In this document: positions 51,348-59,453 of the stretch, in pieces
Layout of the letters: each line of letters opens with the position of its first letter
Numbering within the stretch: the stretch's first letter is position 1
NCBI RefSeq assembly: GCF_023715645.1
Contig: NZ_JAMBOP010000012.1
Coordinates: 1 to 64,000, forward strand
Direction of reading: 5' to 3'
DNA from: Bacillus cytotoxicus
GTDB lineage: Bacteria > Bacillota > Bacilli > Bacillales > Bacillaceae_G
DNA: 64,000 nt
The notes under the pieces: generated by a model
What the model was told of the DNA's origin: nothing
What the model saw: the letters and a program-made list of their open reading frames with translations, nothing else
The model's database searches: none
Made by a program: the position numbers and the translations under genes

Positions 51348-53315
51348 ATGGGATGGAAGAATGGTGGTAGTGGTGGAGGACAAGGGCCGCAAGGACCACA
51401 AGGACCTCAGGGTCCAGCTGGACCACAAGGGCCAAAAGGAGACAAAGGTGAACCTGGTAACGGTAGTGGAGGCGGAGGTATTCCGTCTCTTTTTGAATAT
51501 TATCAACCGAAACCAGAAGCAGGAGCGCACCTTCCGGATGGGCGAGTGTACAAGGATTGGACAGTGGAACAATTTTATGCGATGTATGACGGTTTAGTAA
51601 CGACTTACCCGAAGTATATCAAAATGGAAAAAGCACCGTATAAAGACATGTCTGGTACGTACGAGTTACGAAGATATATCTTTGAACCTGAGGATGACTA
51701 TGACAAAACAATCTATATCGGCTCTGGTGTGCATGGTTCGGAAAAAGCGTGTAAATGTGCAATCGCTCGTATTTGCCAGCTTATTTGCGAAGAGTGGCAT
51801 CTAAGCCCACATTTAGCTTATTTACGTAAGAATGTAAGAATCGTACTTATTCCAGTTATAAACCCTTGGGGGCACGATAACAGAAGTTTAGTAAATTCAA
51901 ACGGTAGTGCGAATTCTGATCCTAAAATTGGAGTGAACTGTAATCGTAATTATGATGCGTACTGGTTTGGGCCAGTTACGAGTGCTGGGGCAGATCATAA
52001 TGGAGCAGGACCTTTTTCAGAAAATGAAACCAAATGGGTGAGAGATACAATTTTGGACTATGGACCAGAAAATTTTCATTATGCTTTTGATTTTCATGAT
52101 TCAGCGACAGCGAGCATGCAAGGAGATTTCTGGATTAACTATAATACTTTTCATAAAACTTCACTAAAAGCAACTAGGCCGCTAGTGTGGTATCTTGCTA
52201 AGAAATATATTACAAATCGCGACCCATTCATCTGGCACGATAAAGATACGACTACAAGCGGTGTTTTTCCGCTTTGGGCAGGGAAAACAATGGGAATTCC
52301 AGCAAGTACTGTGGAAGGTTCATATGAAGGTGTTGCAACGATTTTCGATGGTCCATTTATGACTAAGATGATTGATATTTATTTAAATGCATTGCTTGTC
52401 AATACTATTGCAGAGCATAAATCACCAATACTAAAGAGCAATAAAAAGTGGTTCGAACTTGAATGGTGGAAGGCTGGTGGCGAATGGGCCTTCAATCAAG
52501 GAAATTCCTTTGATCGGATCATTCCTATGTGGGACAACTTAGTAAATAAATACCCAAAAATCATGAAAAAAAGTGCTACTTACGTGACTTCTTCAGATGG
52601 AAAGCAGGTCTATCATTATATATTAGCTCCGCAAAGAGGATACACAAAAACGGTATTAATTGTTGGTGGCCGTACAGAACCAAACAGAGAACCTTTTAAC
52701 TTCTCGATAGCTATGTTAAGGTTGGCTGAATTGTTATGTAAGTATGCAAATAAAGATGAGCACCTATTGTTTTTAAAAGAAAATGTGAGACTTGTGTTTG
52801 TGCCTTATTTAGAGCATACAACCAAGTATCTTAATTCAGCAGGAAACTTTGCGGCGGATGGAACGCCTAATATGAATGTTGTGAACGTTGCGAATATCGT
52901 AAATATCATGGATGCAATAGGAACCATTGACGGAGTTATTTACCAACGTGAGCTAAATAAAACCGATGTATATGCAGCAACTACAGATGATTCATTTGTA
53001 CTTCCTAATCAAGATGCAACAGATACAAATTATGTTGAAAGTTACGTTGATTACCTTAATGAAAAAGGATTTGTAGCTGAATTAAGAAAAGATGAAACAG
53101 TAGCGTTTGGTAACTACGTATTCAACAAAAGAAACATTAAATGCGTTCGTATTGATACAGGATTAGACCACAAAACATATGAAGCAAAAAAATATCAATT
53201 TGACGACCAATTCACCGATACTGCAGTTTCGATAGATGCATATATGAAATACAATCATGAAATCGCTCGAAGAGTAACAAATATCGTAAACGTAGCCAAA
53301 TTGCTGTGCAAGTAA
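51348..53315 (+). CDS. Tail fibre with collagen-like stalk and M14 carboxypeptidase domain
   Basis: 655 residues. A Gly-X-Y collagen-like stretch (about 12-38: GPQGPQGPQGPAG) follows a short head. Then comes an M14 zinc carboxypeptidase domain: HGSE at 129-132, NPWGHDNRS, GVNCNRNYDAYW and DFHDSA for the His ligand, with a late catalytic Glu in STVEGSYEG. The second half (about 350-655) looks like a diverged repeat of the same fold without the zinc motif. The enzyme could trim cell-surface peptides at adsorption. AGAAGGTG upstream of ATG 51348. Confidence 0.85.
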   Translation: MGWKNGGSGGGQGPQGPQGPQGPAGPQGPKGDKGEPGNGSGGGGIPSLFEYYQPKPEAGAHLPDGRVYKDWTVEQFYAMYDGLVTTYPKYIKMEKAPYKDMSGTYELRRYIFEPEDDYDKTIYIGSGVHGSEKACKCAIARICQLICEEWHLSPHLAYLRKNVRIVLIPVINPWGHDNRSLVNSNGSANSDPKIGVNCNRNYDAYWFGPVTSAGADHNGAGPFSENETKWVRDTILDYGPENFHYAFDFHDSATASMQGDFWINYNTFHKTSLKATRPLVWYLAKKYITNRDPFIWHDKDTTTSGVFPLWAGKTMGIPASTVEGSYEGVATIFDGPFMTKMIDIYLNALLVNTIAEHKSPILKSNKKWFELEWWKAGGEWAFNQGNSFDRIIPMWDNLVNKYPKIMKKSATYVTSSDGKQVYHYILAPQRGYTKTVLIVGGRTEPNREPFNFSIAMLRLAELLCKYANKDEHLLFLKENVRLVFVPYLEHTTKYLNSAGNFAADGTPNMNVVNVANIVNIMDAIGTIDGVIYQRELNKTDVYAATTDDSFVLPNQDATDTNYVESYVDYLNEKGFVAELRKDETVAFGNYVFNKRNIKCVRIDTGLDHKTYEAKKYQFDDQFTDTAVSIDAYMKYNHEIARRVTNIVNVAKLLCK

Positions 53316-53354
53316 ATGTAATAAAATAAGTTTTTATTTGAAAGGAGAAAGTAA

Positions 53355-53750
53355 ATGTTTACTAACTTTGATAATTTACAAATTGTACATGCCTATTTAT
53401 TTGGAAATGTGAAGTTTTTAGATTTACTCATTGTTTTGATGCTTGTGGACATCGTGACAGGTATAATCAGAGCGACTAAAGAAAATCGATTACGTAGTCG
53501 TAGTGCATTATTCGGTTACGCTCGAAAAATTGGTGTGTTTGGCATTATCATCTTGGCAAACATTATCGATATCATATTGTCGCTTAAAGGAGCTGTGGCA
53601 TTCGCTACGGTTCTTTTTTATATCGCAAATGAAGGGTTATCAATCATTGAGAATTTAGTGCAAATCGGTGTGAAAGTCCCTTCTGTTATTGCTGATAAAT
53701 TGCATGTTATTCAAGAGCAAGAAGACAAGAAAAAAGGAGATGTTGAATAA
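53355..53750 (+). CDS. Holin, phage_holin_4 (TcdE-like) family
   Basis: 131 residues with three to four membrane helices; FLDLLIVLMLVDIVTGIIRA and the RSRSALFGYARKIG segment are typical. It opens the membrane for the endolysin. AAAGGAG upstream. Its stop overlaps the lysin start (TAATG). Confidence 0.92.
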   Translation: MFTNFDNLQIVHAYLFGNVKFLDLLIVLMLVDIVTGIIRATKENRLRSRSALFGYARKIGVFGIIILANIIDIILSLKGAVAFATVLFYIANEGLSIIENLVQIGVKVPSVIADKLHVIQEQEDKKKGDVE

Positions 53751-54640
53751 TGACAATGACATTACAAACTTTATTAGATAAGGCTAATCGTAAATTAAAT
53801 GTTTCTGGAATGAAATCTGACGTTGCTGAAAAGACACGTGCGGTAATTTCACAAATGCATGCGCAAGGTATTTATATTTGTGTGGCACAGGGCTTCCGTT
53901 CATTCGATGAACAGGATGCACTATACGCACAAGGTCGCACTAAGCCAGGATCTATCGTTACGAATGCTAGGGGTGGTCAATCGAATCACAACTATGGTGT
54001 TGCGGTCGATCTTTGTCTATACACTGGTGACGGCAGCGATGTTATGTGGAACGTTGATGGTCCTTTCCGTCGAGTTATTGCGGCAATGAAAGCACAAGGA
54101 TTTAAATGGGGCGGAGATTGGACATCGTTTAAAGATTATCCTCACTTTGAGTTGTGTAATGCCGTTGGTGGCGAAAGCGTACCTTCCAATGGTTCTAATT
54201 CAAATGATGGAGGAGGCAGTTATAGCAGTGGTGGTTCGATTGGTACAGCTTATATTGAAGGATACAATGTAAATTTGAGAAGCGGTCCAGGAACAGGCTA
54301 TGATGTTCTTCGTAAGTTGCAAAAAGGAGAATCCTACATTGTATGGGTAGAGCGGAATGGTTGGCTAAACCTCGGCGGCGATCAGTGGGTTTACAACGAC
54401 TCTTCGTATATCCGTTATGTCGGAAATAGCGCGCCTGTACAATCAGAAAATGAAGGTGTAGGTGTTGTTACAATTACAGCCGATGTACTACGTGTTCGCA
54501 CTGGACCAGGAACAAGCTATGACGTCGTAAAGAATGTATATCAAGGTGAAAGATATCAGTCATGGGGATATAAAGATGGTTGGTATAACGTCGGTGGTGA
54601 TCAGTGGGTATCTGGTGATTATGTAAGATTTGAAAAGTAA
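53750..54640 (+). CDS. Endolysin: M15 peptidase with two SH3b domains
   Basis: 296 residues. The M15_4 (VanY-like) catalytic domain (about 1-140) has QGFRSFDEQDALYAQGRT, SNHNYGVAVD (H80 and D87 zinc ligands) and HFEL. It is likely an L-alanyl-D-glutamate peptidase. A Gly/Ser linker leads to two SH3b wall-binding domains (about 165-225, 240-296; VNLRSGPGTGYDV and LRVRTGPGTSYDV). Confidence 0.94.
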   Translation: MTMTLQTLLDKANRKLNVSGMKSDVAEKTRAVISQMHAQGIYICVAQGFRSFDEQDALYAQGRTKPGSIVTNARGGQSNHNYGVAVDLCLYTGDGSDVMWNVDGPFRRVIAAMKAQGFKWGGDWTSFKDYPHFELCNAVGGESVPSNGSNSNDGGGSYSSGGSIGTAYIEGYNVNLRSGPGTGYDVLRKLQKGESYIVWVERNGWLNLGGDQWVYNDSSYIRYVGNSAPVQSENEGVGVVTITADVLRVRTGPGTSYDVVKNVYQGERYQSWGYKDGWYNVGGDQWVSGDYVRFEK

Positions 54641-54641
54641 T

Positions 54642-54683
54642 AAAAAAGAACCGGCTCTTTATATTGAGCCGGTTCTTTTTTTT
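54642..54683. terminator. Strong bidirectional terminator
   Basis: AAAAAAGAACCGGCTC and GAGCCGGTTCTTTTTT with an eight-base loop, between the lysin gene and the convergent membrane-protein gene. End of the late operon. Confidence 0.93.
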
Positions 54684-54957
54684 ATGCACGAAATTCTTTT
54701 TTGAATTTCTGAAAAGTCTCTTTGTCGATTTTTTGTATGTACTTGCATTCAGCACATCTAGCTAATCGTATTGGTATGAATGGTGATAAAAGCATTAAGA
54801 AACCTGTAATAATAGCAAAAGGTATTGTAATAATAAGAATTCCAAATAAAAAAGTACATACTGCCGTTACCATATAGAAGTAGAATTTACCTAGCAATGT
54901 AATTTTATTACCACCACACTTTTTACATAAAATAATTTGTTGTCCTTTTTGATTCAT
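54682..54957 (-). CDS. Membrane protein with zinc ribbon
   Basis: 91 residues: CKKCGG at the N-terminus, two membrane helices (about 27-62), then CAECKYIQK. It follows the HTH gene by two bases and is expressed away from the late operon, so it is probably active in the lysogen. Confidence 0.75.
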   Translation of the reverse strand: MNQKGQQIILCKKCGGNKITLLGKFYFYMVTAVCTFLFGILIITIPFAIITGFLMLLSPFIPIRLARCAECKYIQKIDKETFQKFKKEFRA

Positions 54958-54959
54958 GA

Positions 54960-55163
54960 TTATTCATCTCCTATCTCTTCTATCCAGACTTCTTCCACGC
55001 TCATTTCTAAAATCTTTGCGATTCTAATCGCATTCCGTAAAGATGGTTCGCTTTTTCCGTTTACAATTTGGCTTAGTTGTTGAGGCGTAATATTTGCTCG
55101 TTTAGCTAATGCCCCTTGTTTTATCATACGTTCTTCCAAAATCTCCTTCAGTCTACATTTCAT
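54960..55163 (-). CDS. XRE-family regulator (YozG-like)
   Basis: 67 residues consisting of one HTH: LKEILEERMIKQGALAKRANITPQQLSQIVNGKSEPSLRNAIRIAKILEMSVEEVW (read in parts). Start ATG 55163 after GAGGTG. It is in an operon with the membrane protein and probably autoregulates. Confidence 0.87.
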   Translation of the reverse strand: MKCRLKEILEERMIKQGALAKRANITPQQLSQIVNGKSEPSLRNAIRIAKILEMSVEEVWIEEIGDE

Positions 55164-55324
55164 TTTATTCACCTCAACTTCGTATATTCGATAACAAAAA
55201 GAAATTCCCTATTTACTTTTTTTAAGATGGACAAACAAGTTTTGCTGTTCTACGACATATACCTTTATCAAGACCACGAGGAATACCAAGTGGAATTAAG
55301 GACATCAAGAAGGGAGAGGTTTAT

Positions 55325-55588
55325 ATGCGTCATGGATATAAGCAATTACCACAAATGTCTTTATACCAATCTCAAATTTTATACAACATGTACGCTGATG
55401 CGAACGATGAGAATGAAATTAACGCTTTATACGAACACATACTGAACAACAATGCATTACAATACCCTGATTATGTCGATGTGGTGGAATTGCTAGGAGA
55501 TGAACCATACGGCCCGTACAACGAAATCGGAATCCAAAAACGAATTGATGCTTACTTTGTCGCTTGTAAAGAATGGGGAAATGAGTGA
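55325..55588 (+). CDS. Hypothetical acidic protein
   Basis: 87 residues. GGGAGAGG upstream of ATG 55325. Acidic, Tyr/Asn-rich; no domain recognised. First of a coupled run of three genes. The short gap before it (55173-55324) may hold the operon promoter. Confidence 0.7.
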   Translation: MRHGYKQLPQMSLYQSQILYNMYADANDENEINALYEHILNNNALQYPDYVDVVELLGDEPYGPYNEIGIQKRIDAYFVACKEWGNE

Positions 55589-55890
55589 TGCGTTGGCAAT
55601 ATGATCATTTAAATGATACTCCGTATCTATATTCATCAAAAGAACTACGTCAAATGTATAATCAATCGAGATCAAGAGGAGAAACAGAATCCATTTTAAA
55701 TCACATGGAAAACCATAAAGTATTTAATCAAAAAGAATATAAAGGGTATTTTAGTTTATCCCATGTAATTGAAGAAGATCTGTACGGTGAAGATGAAGAT
55801 ATTCTGGATTGGCAAGATCTTATGGAGCGTTATGAAATTGTTGCTACTAAGTCAGGAATCAAATTTCGCGAAAAGGATGAGGAGGAATAG
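55588..55890 (+). CDS. Hypothetical acidic protein
   Basis: 100 residues. ATG 55588 overlaps the preceding TGA (TGATG). Charged and soluble, no recognised domain. Confidence 0.7.
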   Translation: MRWQYDHLNDTPYLYSSKELRQMYNQSRSRGETESILNHMENHKVFNQKEYKGYFSLSHVIEEDLYGEDEDILDWQDLMERYEIVATKSGIKFREKDEEE

Positions 55891-55892
55891 AT

Positions 55893-56075
55893 ATGACGCT
55901 TGTTGGTGAAGCGGTAGTTGTATGGACGGCGACAGGTTTGTCTGTTATCACGATGAAGGCGGCTGAAAAATTGGGCCATAGTATTCCATGTTGGCTTCCA
56001 AAACTGACATTGTACACTACACTTACAGGCTCGTTTCTATATCTTCTACGTTATGTTCTCGTTATGTTTCTATGA
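55893..56075 (+). CDS. Small membrane protein
   Basis: 60 residues with hydrophobic segments at about 5-25 and 37-58. GAGGAGG upstream. It lies before the FtsK-like gene, as short membrane proteins do in mobile-element transfer-like modules. Confidence 0.65.
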   Translation: MTLVGEAVVVWTATGLSVITMKAAEKLGHSIPCWLPKLTLYTTLTGSFLYLLRYVLVMFL

Positions 56076-56190
56076 AGGAAGATAATGTGGAAGAGTGAGA
56101 CAATGCATTACACTAAGTAAATTGCTTGTCCTGAAGTATTCTAGAAAAGTGCAACTATATCCTAAAGGATATATAAGGAGTGAACTCACC

Positions 56191-57372
56191 ATGCTTGAAT
56201 TATTATTAATACCTGCAGTTTCGCTGAGCTATGCATTAGTTAGTGATAAGTTTAAAAGTAAAGAAGATGATCGAAAGAAAATCCAAGTGTTTTTTGAAGT
56301 AAGTGGAATTGCAATTAAAAGGGATGATAAATTACATTATCCAGAGTTTAAAAAACAAATTGAAGATGATAGAAGCATAACATATGTTTACGATTTACCT
56401 GTTGGCATGCCATCTAAAGTTATTCAAAAGGTAGAAGATGTTGTATCAGAAGGATTAAATAAACCTGTACGAATTCAATATGACAATCATAAATTAAAAA
56501 TCCGTGTATTCGCTAGAGAGATACCGGAAAAATGGGATTGGTCCACTGAATTAATACGAAGTGGGAAATGGCACGTACCTATTGGTCAAAGTTTAGAAAG
56601 GCTTGTGTATCATGATTTTGATAAAACACCACATATGACGCTTGGTGGACTTACACGAATGGGTAAAACAGTTTTCCTCAAGAATGTGGTTACATCACTT
56701 ATTACAGCGCAGCCAAAGCATACACATCTACACATTATTGATCTAAAGGGTGGGTTGGAGTTTGGACCATATAGAAATTTAAAACAGGTTGAACATGTAG
56801 CAGAAACACCATATCAAACATTTGAGGTATTGCAAAATGTTCTAGCTATGATGGAAGAAAAGATGCAGTACATGAAAGAGAAGCGATTTACAAACGTGGT
56901 GGAGACTCCTATAAAAGAGCGTCATTTTATAATAGTTGATGAAGGTGCAGAACTTTGTCCAGATAAGAATATGAGTAAAAATGAGCAAAAATTATTAGGT
57001 GCTTGCCAATACATGCTTTCTCATATTGCACGTATAGGAGGAGCACTTGGGTTTAGATTAATTTTTTGTACACAGTATCCAACTGGTGATACGTTACCAC
57101 GCCAAGTGAAACAAAATGCGGATGCTAAATTGGGTTTCCGTTTGCCTACACAAGTTGCATCAAGTGTTGTTATCGATGAGCCGGGTTTAGAATCGATACA
57201 AAGTATTCCTGGTCGTGCGCTTTTTAAAACAGATCGACTCACTGAAATCCAAGTTCCATATATTTCCGAAAAAGTTATGTGGGATAATTTAAAACAATAT
57301 GAGGTGGAGAAACATGAACATCCAGACACATATTCAATTGAACCGTCAGATGACGATTCTGACCTCGATTAG
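56191..57372 (+). CDS. FtsK/SpoIIIE-like DNA translocase
   Basis: 393 residues. The motor has Walker A GGLTRMGKT at about 150 and Walker B HFIIVDEGAEL at about 250, with FCTQYPTGDTLP downstream. A short N-terminal hydrophobic segment (about 3-15) may anchor it. The same size class is found in conjugative elements (Tn916 Orf21-type) and in some Bacillus phages. A role in moving or partitioning phage DNA is possible. Confidence 0.9.
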   Translation: MLELLLIPAVSLSYALVSDKFKSKEDDRKKIQVFFEVSGIAIKRDDKLHYPEFKKQIEDDRSITYVYDLPVGMPSKVIQKVEDVVSEGLNKPVRIQYDNHKLKIRVFAREIPEKWDWSTELIRSGKWHVPIGQSLERLVYHDFDKTPHMTLGGLTRMGKTVFLKNVVTSLITAQPKHTHLHIIDLKGGLEFGPYRNLKQVEHVAETPYQTFEVLQNVLAMMEEKMQYMKEKRFTNVVETPIKERHFIIVDEGAELCPDKNMSKNEQKLLGACQYMLSHIARIGGALGFRLIFCTQYPTGDTLPRQVKQNADAKLGFRLPTQVASSVVIDEPGLESIQSIPGRALFKTDRLTEIQVPYISEKVMWDNLKQYEVEKHEHPDTYSIEPSDDDSDLD

Positions 57373-57940
57373 AAAACTTAAATTCGCAACTCGTAGGCAT
57401 TTAATGGCTATTCACGATATGGGCGGAATTCGTAATGCAAATCGTATCTTAAAAGACATGAGTCAATATGTTAATTACACAATGTATAAAAAAGAGCATG
57501 TATATTACCTAAATAAAAAGGGCCGTGAGCTTTTTGATGATACTGAAAAAATTGTACCAACAAGTCGTTTAGCTCACAGCCTTATGAGAAATGAAGCGTG
57601 GCTCTACCTGTTTTGTCCAGACGATTGGCAGATAGAAATGCCCATACGTTATAAAATAAATGATAAAAAGAAAACAATTATTCCAGATGTGAAGTTTATT
57701 GATGATGATGATGGAATATTGAATGCTGTAGAAATAGATCGTACACAAATGATGAATGTGAACAGCGAGAAGATGAATAGATATTCCGAACTTACTATGT
57801 ATTATAAAAATAAATATAATGGGAAGGTACCTATAATTCACTTTTTCACTGTAACAGAATATAGAAAGAAAACTTTAGAACAATTTGCAATGAAATACGG
57901 TGTATATGTGAAAACATATGTTGTGCCAGAATTTCAATAA
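57314..57940 (+). CDS. Replication-relaxation family protein
   Basis: 208 residues. N-terminal winged helix (ILTSIRKLKFATRRHLMAIH; NANRILKDMSQYV) and a C-terminal domain with VEIDRTQMM. This is the replic_relax family, seen beside FtsK-like proteins in plasmids and integrative elements. ATG 57314 lies inside the FtsK gene end after GAGGTGGAG. Confidence 0.85.
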   Translation: MNIQTHIQLNRQMTILTSIRKLKFATRRHLMAIHDMGGIRNANRILKDMSQYVNYTMYKKEHVYYLNKKGRELFDDTEKIVPTSRLAHSLMRNEAWLYLFCPDDWQIEMPIRYKINDKKKTIIPDVKFIDDDDGILNAVEIDRTQMMNVNSEKMNRYSELTMYYKNKYNGKVPIIHFFTVTEYRKKTLEQFAMKYGVYVKTYVVPEFQ

Positions 57941-57942
57941 AG

Positions 57943-57979
57943 AAAAAAGAGCTGGATTTTCATGTTCAGCTCTTTTTTA
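57943..57979. terminator. Bidirectional terminator
   Basis: AAAAAAGAGCTG and CAGCTCTTTTTT, 12-base loop, between convergent genes. Confidence 0.88.
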
Positions 57980-58202
57980 TGTATTTCACTACGTCATCGA
58001 TTACATACGTTTTATCGATTCCTTTTTCTTTTGCAATCCTATTTAATGTGTCAAGGATTGCTTCTAAAGTATCAAAGCGAATAGAACTTGCATCGCCATT
58101 AACTAAGTCACCAACTGTATTTGATCTTACTTTTGCTTCTACTGATAATTTGTTTTTTGTTATTCCTAGATCTTCTAAAGATTTTCCAAGTGTAAACTTC
58201 AT
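57966..58202 (-). CDS. XRE-like regulator of the right-arm module
   Basis: 78 residues. HTH ITKNKLSVEAKVRSNTVGDLVNG at about 14-36, then FDTLEAILDTLNRIA. ATCGGAGG precedes the ATG. It is divergent from the small membrane gene and the HTH protein, with GTTGAAC words between, so it probably controls both. Confidence 0.85.
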   Translation of the reverse strand: MKFTLGKSLEDLGITKNKLSVEAKVRSNTVGDLVNGDASSIRFDTLEAILDTLNRIAKEKGIDKTYVIDDVVKYIKKS

Positions 58203-58268
58203 ATCAATTCCTCCGATACACCGATTATCTTGTTATATATTGTATAACATTTTCAGAAATAATGAAAC

Positions 58269-58338
58269 ATTTATTGTTCAACTCTTGACGTTGAACTTTT
58301 TGTGATCTATAATACAACTTAAATAGTTGAACAATAAA
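58269..58338 (+). promoter_or_regulatory. Promoter with GTTGAAC operators
   Basis: TTGACG (58285-58290), spacer 17, TATAAT (58308-58313). Inverted 14-base arms TTTATTGTTCAACT (58270-58283) and AGTTGAACAATAAA (58325-58338) enclose the promoter, and a further GTTGAAC (58290-58296) overlaps the -35. The divergent XRE regulator is the likely binder. Confidence 0.8.
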
Positions 58339-58356
58339 AGTTAAGGAGGAGCGTAA

Positions 58357-58479
58357 ATGCAACAATTAAATGATTACCTTGGATTAACAAGTAAGTCAGA
58401 TTGTATGTGGTTTTATGGTTTCTTCTCAGCATCAACAATTTTATTTCTAATAGATATGTTCATTGCCTACATTTTATAA
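58357..58479 (+). CDS. 40-residue membrane protein
   Basis: A single hydrophobic helix (about 19-40). TAAGGAGGAG gives a strong ribosome site. First gene after the GTTGAAC promoter. Role unknown; the size suits a lysogenic conversion or exclusion peptide. Confidence 0.75.
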   Translation: MQQLNDYLGLTSKSDCMWFYGFFSASTILFLIDMFIAYIL

Positions 58480-58496
58480 AGAAAGGAGATAACGTT

Positions 58497-59360
58497 ATGC
58501 TAAGTACCGCAAACTATTCACAGTATAAAAAGCTTCAGTCATTCTCATCTGTGGAAGACATGAATGAAACGATTCGTTATTTTTTGTACAAGCATACACA
58601 TGAGTTATCAGAATCAGCTATAAAAGTATTGAAATTCTTAGCAAGGCATTCATGCAAAATACCAGGTGTTTCTTTCTTAAAAGTTTCAACGATAGCTGAA
58701 GCTTTGGGAATCAGTGATCGCACTGTAAGACGTGTATTAAAAATATTAGAAGAATACATGATTGTAATGCGACACAAAACAGTTAGAACAGAAGGGAAAT
58801 TAAAAGGTGGTAACGGCCACAACGTATATGTCATTCAAAAAAATAATAGTGTCATACCGGATGTCCTACCGGAAATGTCACAGCGACAAGACGGTGAAAC
58901 ACCTACAAAATCAAGGGTTACAGAGCCGAAAGTGGAAGACGAAGCTGAGCTTATTGAATCACACCCTCTAGAAGATTTAAAAAACGAATTAAACGTAAGA
59001 GAACAGTCTACAAGTATTTATGAAGAAATTAAACTTGAAGACTTAGACGAAACATTCACACCAGAAAATGTACCACAAAAATTTAAAGCAGCAGTTGTAC
59101 CATTTTTCAAATCAGCGGAAAAGATATACAAATTGTATGGCCGGGTATTAACTGCATACAAACGATCTAAATTAGATAAACCGATTGCGGAAGTAATAGA
59201 GCATGCAATTCAAGCATTTAAGGAAACTATATTTGCCGAAAAAACAAAACGAATACGTAGTACATTTGAAGGATATTTTTACAGCATAGTAGCAGAAAAA
59301 TTTGTTTTAGAACGTCGAATCGAATGTCGTAGCAAATTATACGATTGGCTAACTGACTGA
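58497..59360 (+). CDS. Helix-turn-helix replication-type protein
   Basis: 287 residues. The N-terminal winged helix has SFLKVSTIAEALGISDRTVRRVLKILEEY at about 63-91, similar to plasmid/phage HTH_36 replication proteins. The middle is acidic and disordered; the C-terminal helical region has a basic end. AAAGGAG upstream of ATG 58497. It follows the FtsK/replication-relaxation pair, recalling a plasmid-like module. Confidence 0.75.
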   Translation: MLSTANYSQYKKLQSFSSVEDMNETIRYFLYKHTHELSESAIKVLKFLARHSCKIPGVSFLKVSTIAEALGISDRTVRRVLKILEEYMIVMRHKTVRTEGKLKGGNGHNVYVIQKNNSVIPDVLPEMSQRQDGETPTKSRVTEPKVEDEAELIESHPLEDLKNELNVREQSTSIYEEIKLEDLDETFTPENVPQKFKAAVVPFFKSAEKIYKLYGRVLTAYKRSKLDKPIAEVIEHAIQAFKETIFAEKTKRIRSTFEGYFYSIVAEKFVLERRIECRSKLYDWLTD

Positions 59361-59453
59361 AAATATTGTAAAGAAATCAGTTAGTTCGTATACTTTAATC
59401 AACCATATTACATTTATATGAGTAATATTTGCTACTAGGATGGTGTGTATATA

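Noticed and set aside
55226-55445. ORF starting MDKQVLLFYD
   Set aside because: No ribosome site, and most of it overlaps the better-supported gene at 55325 in another frame.
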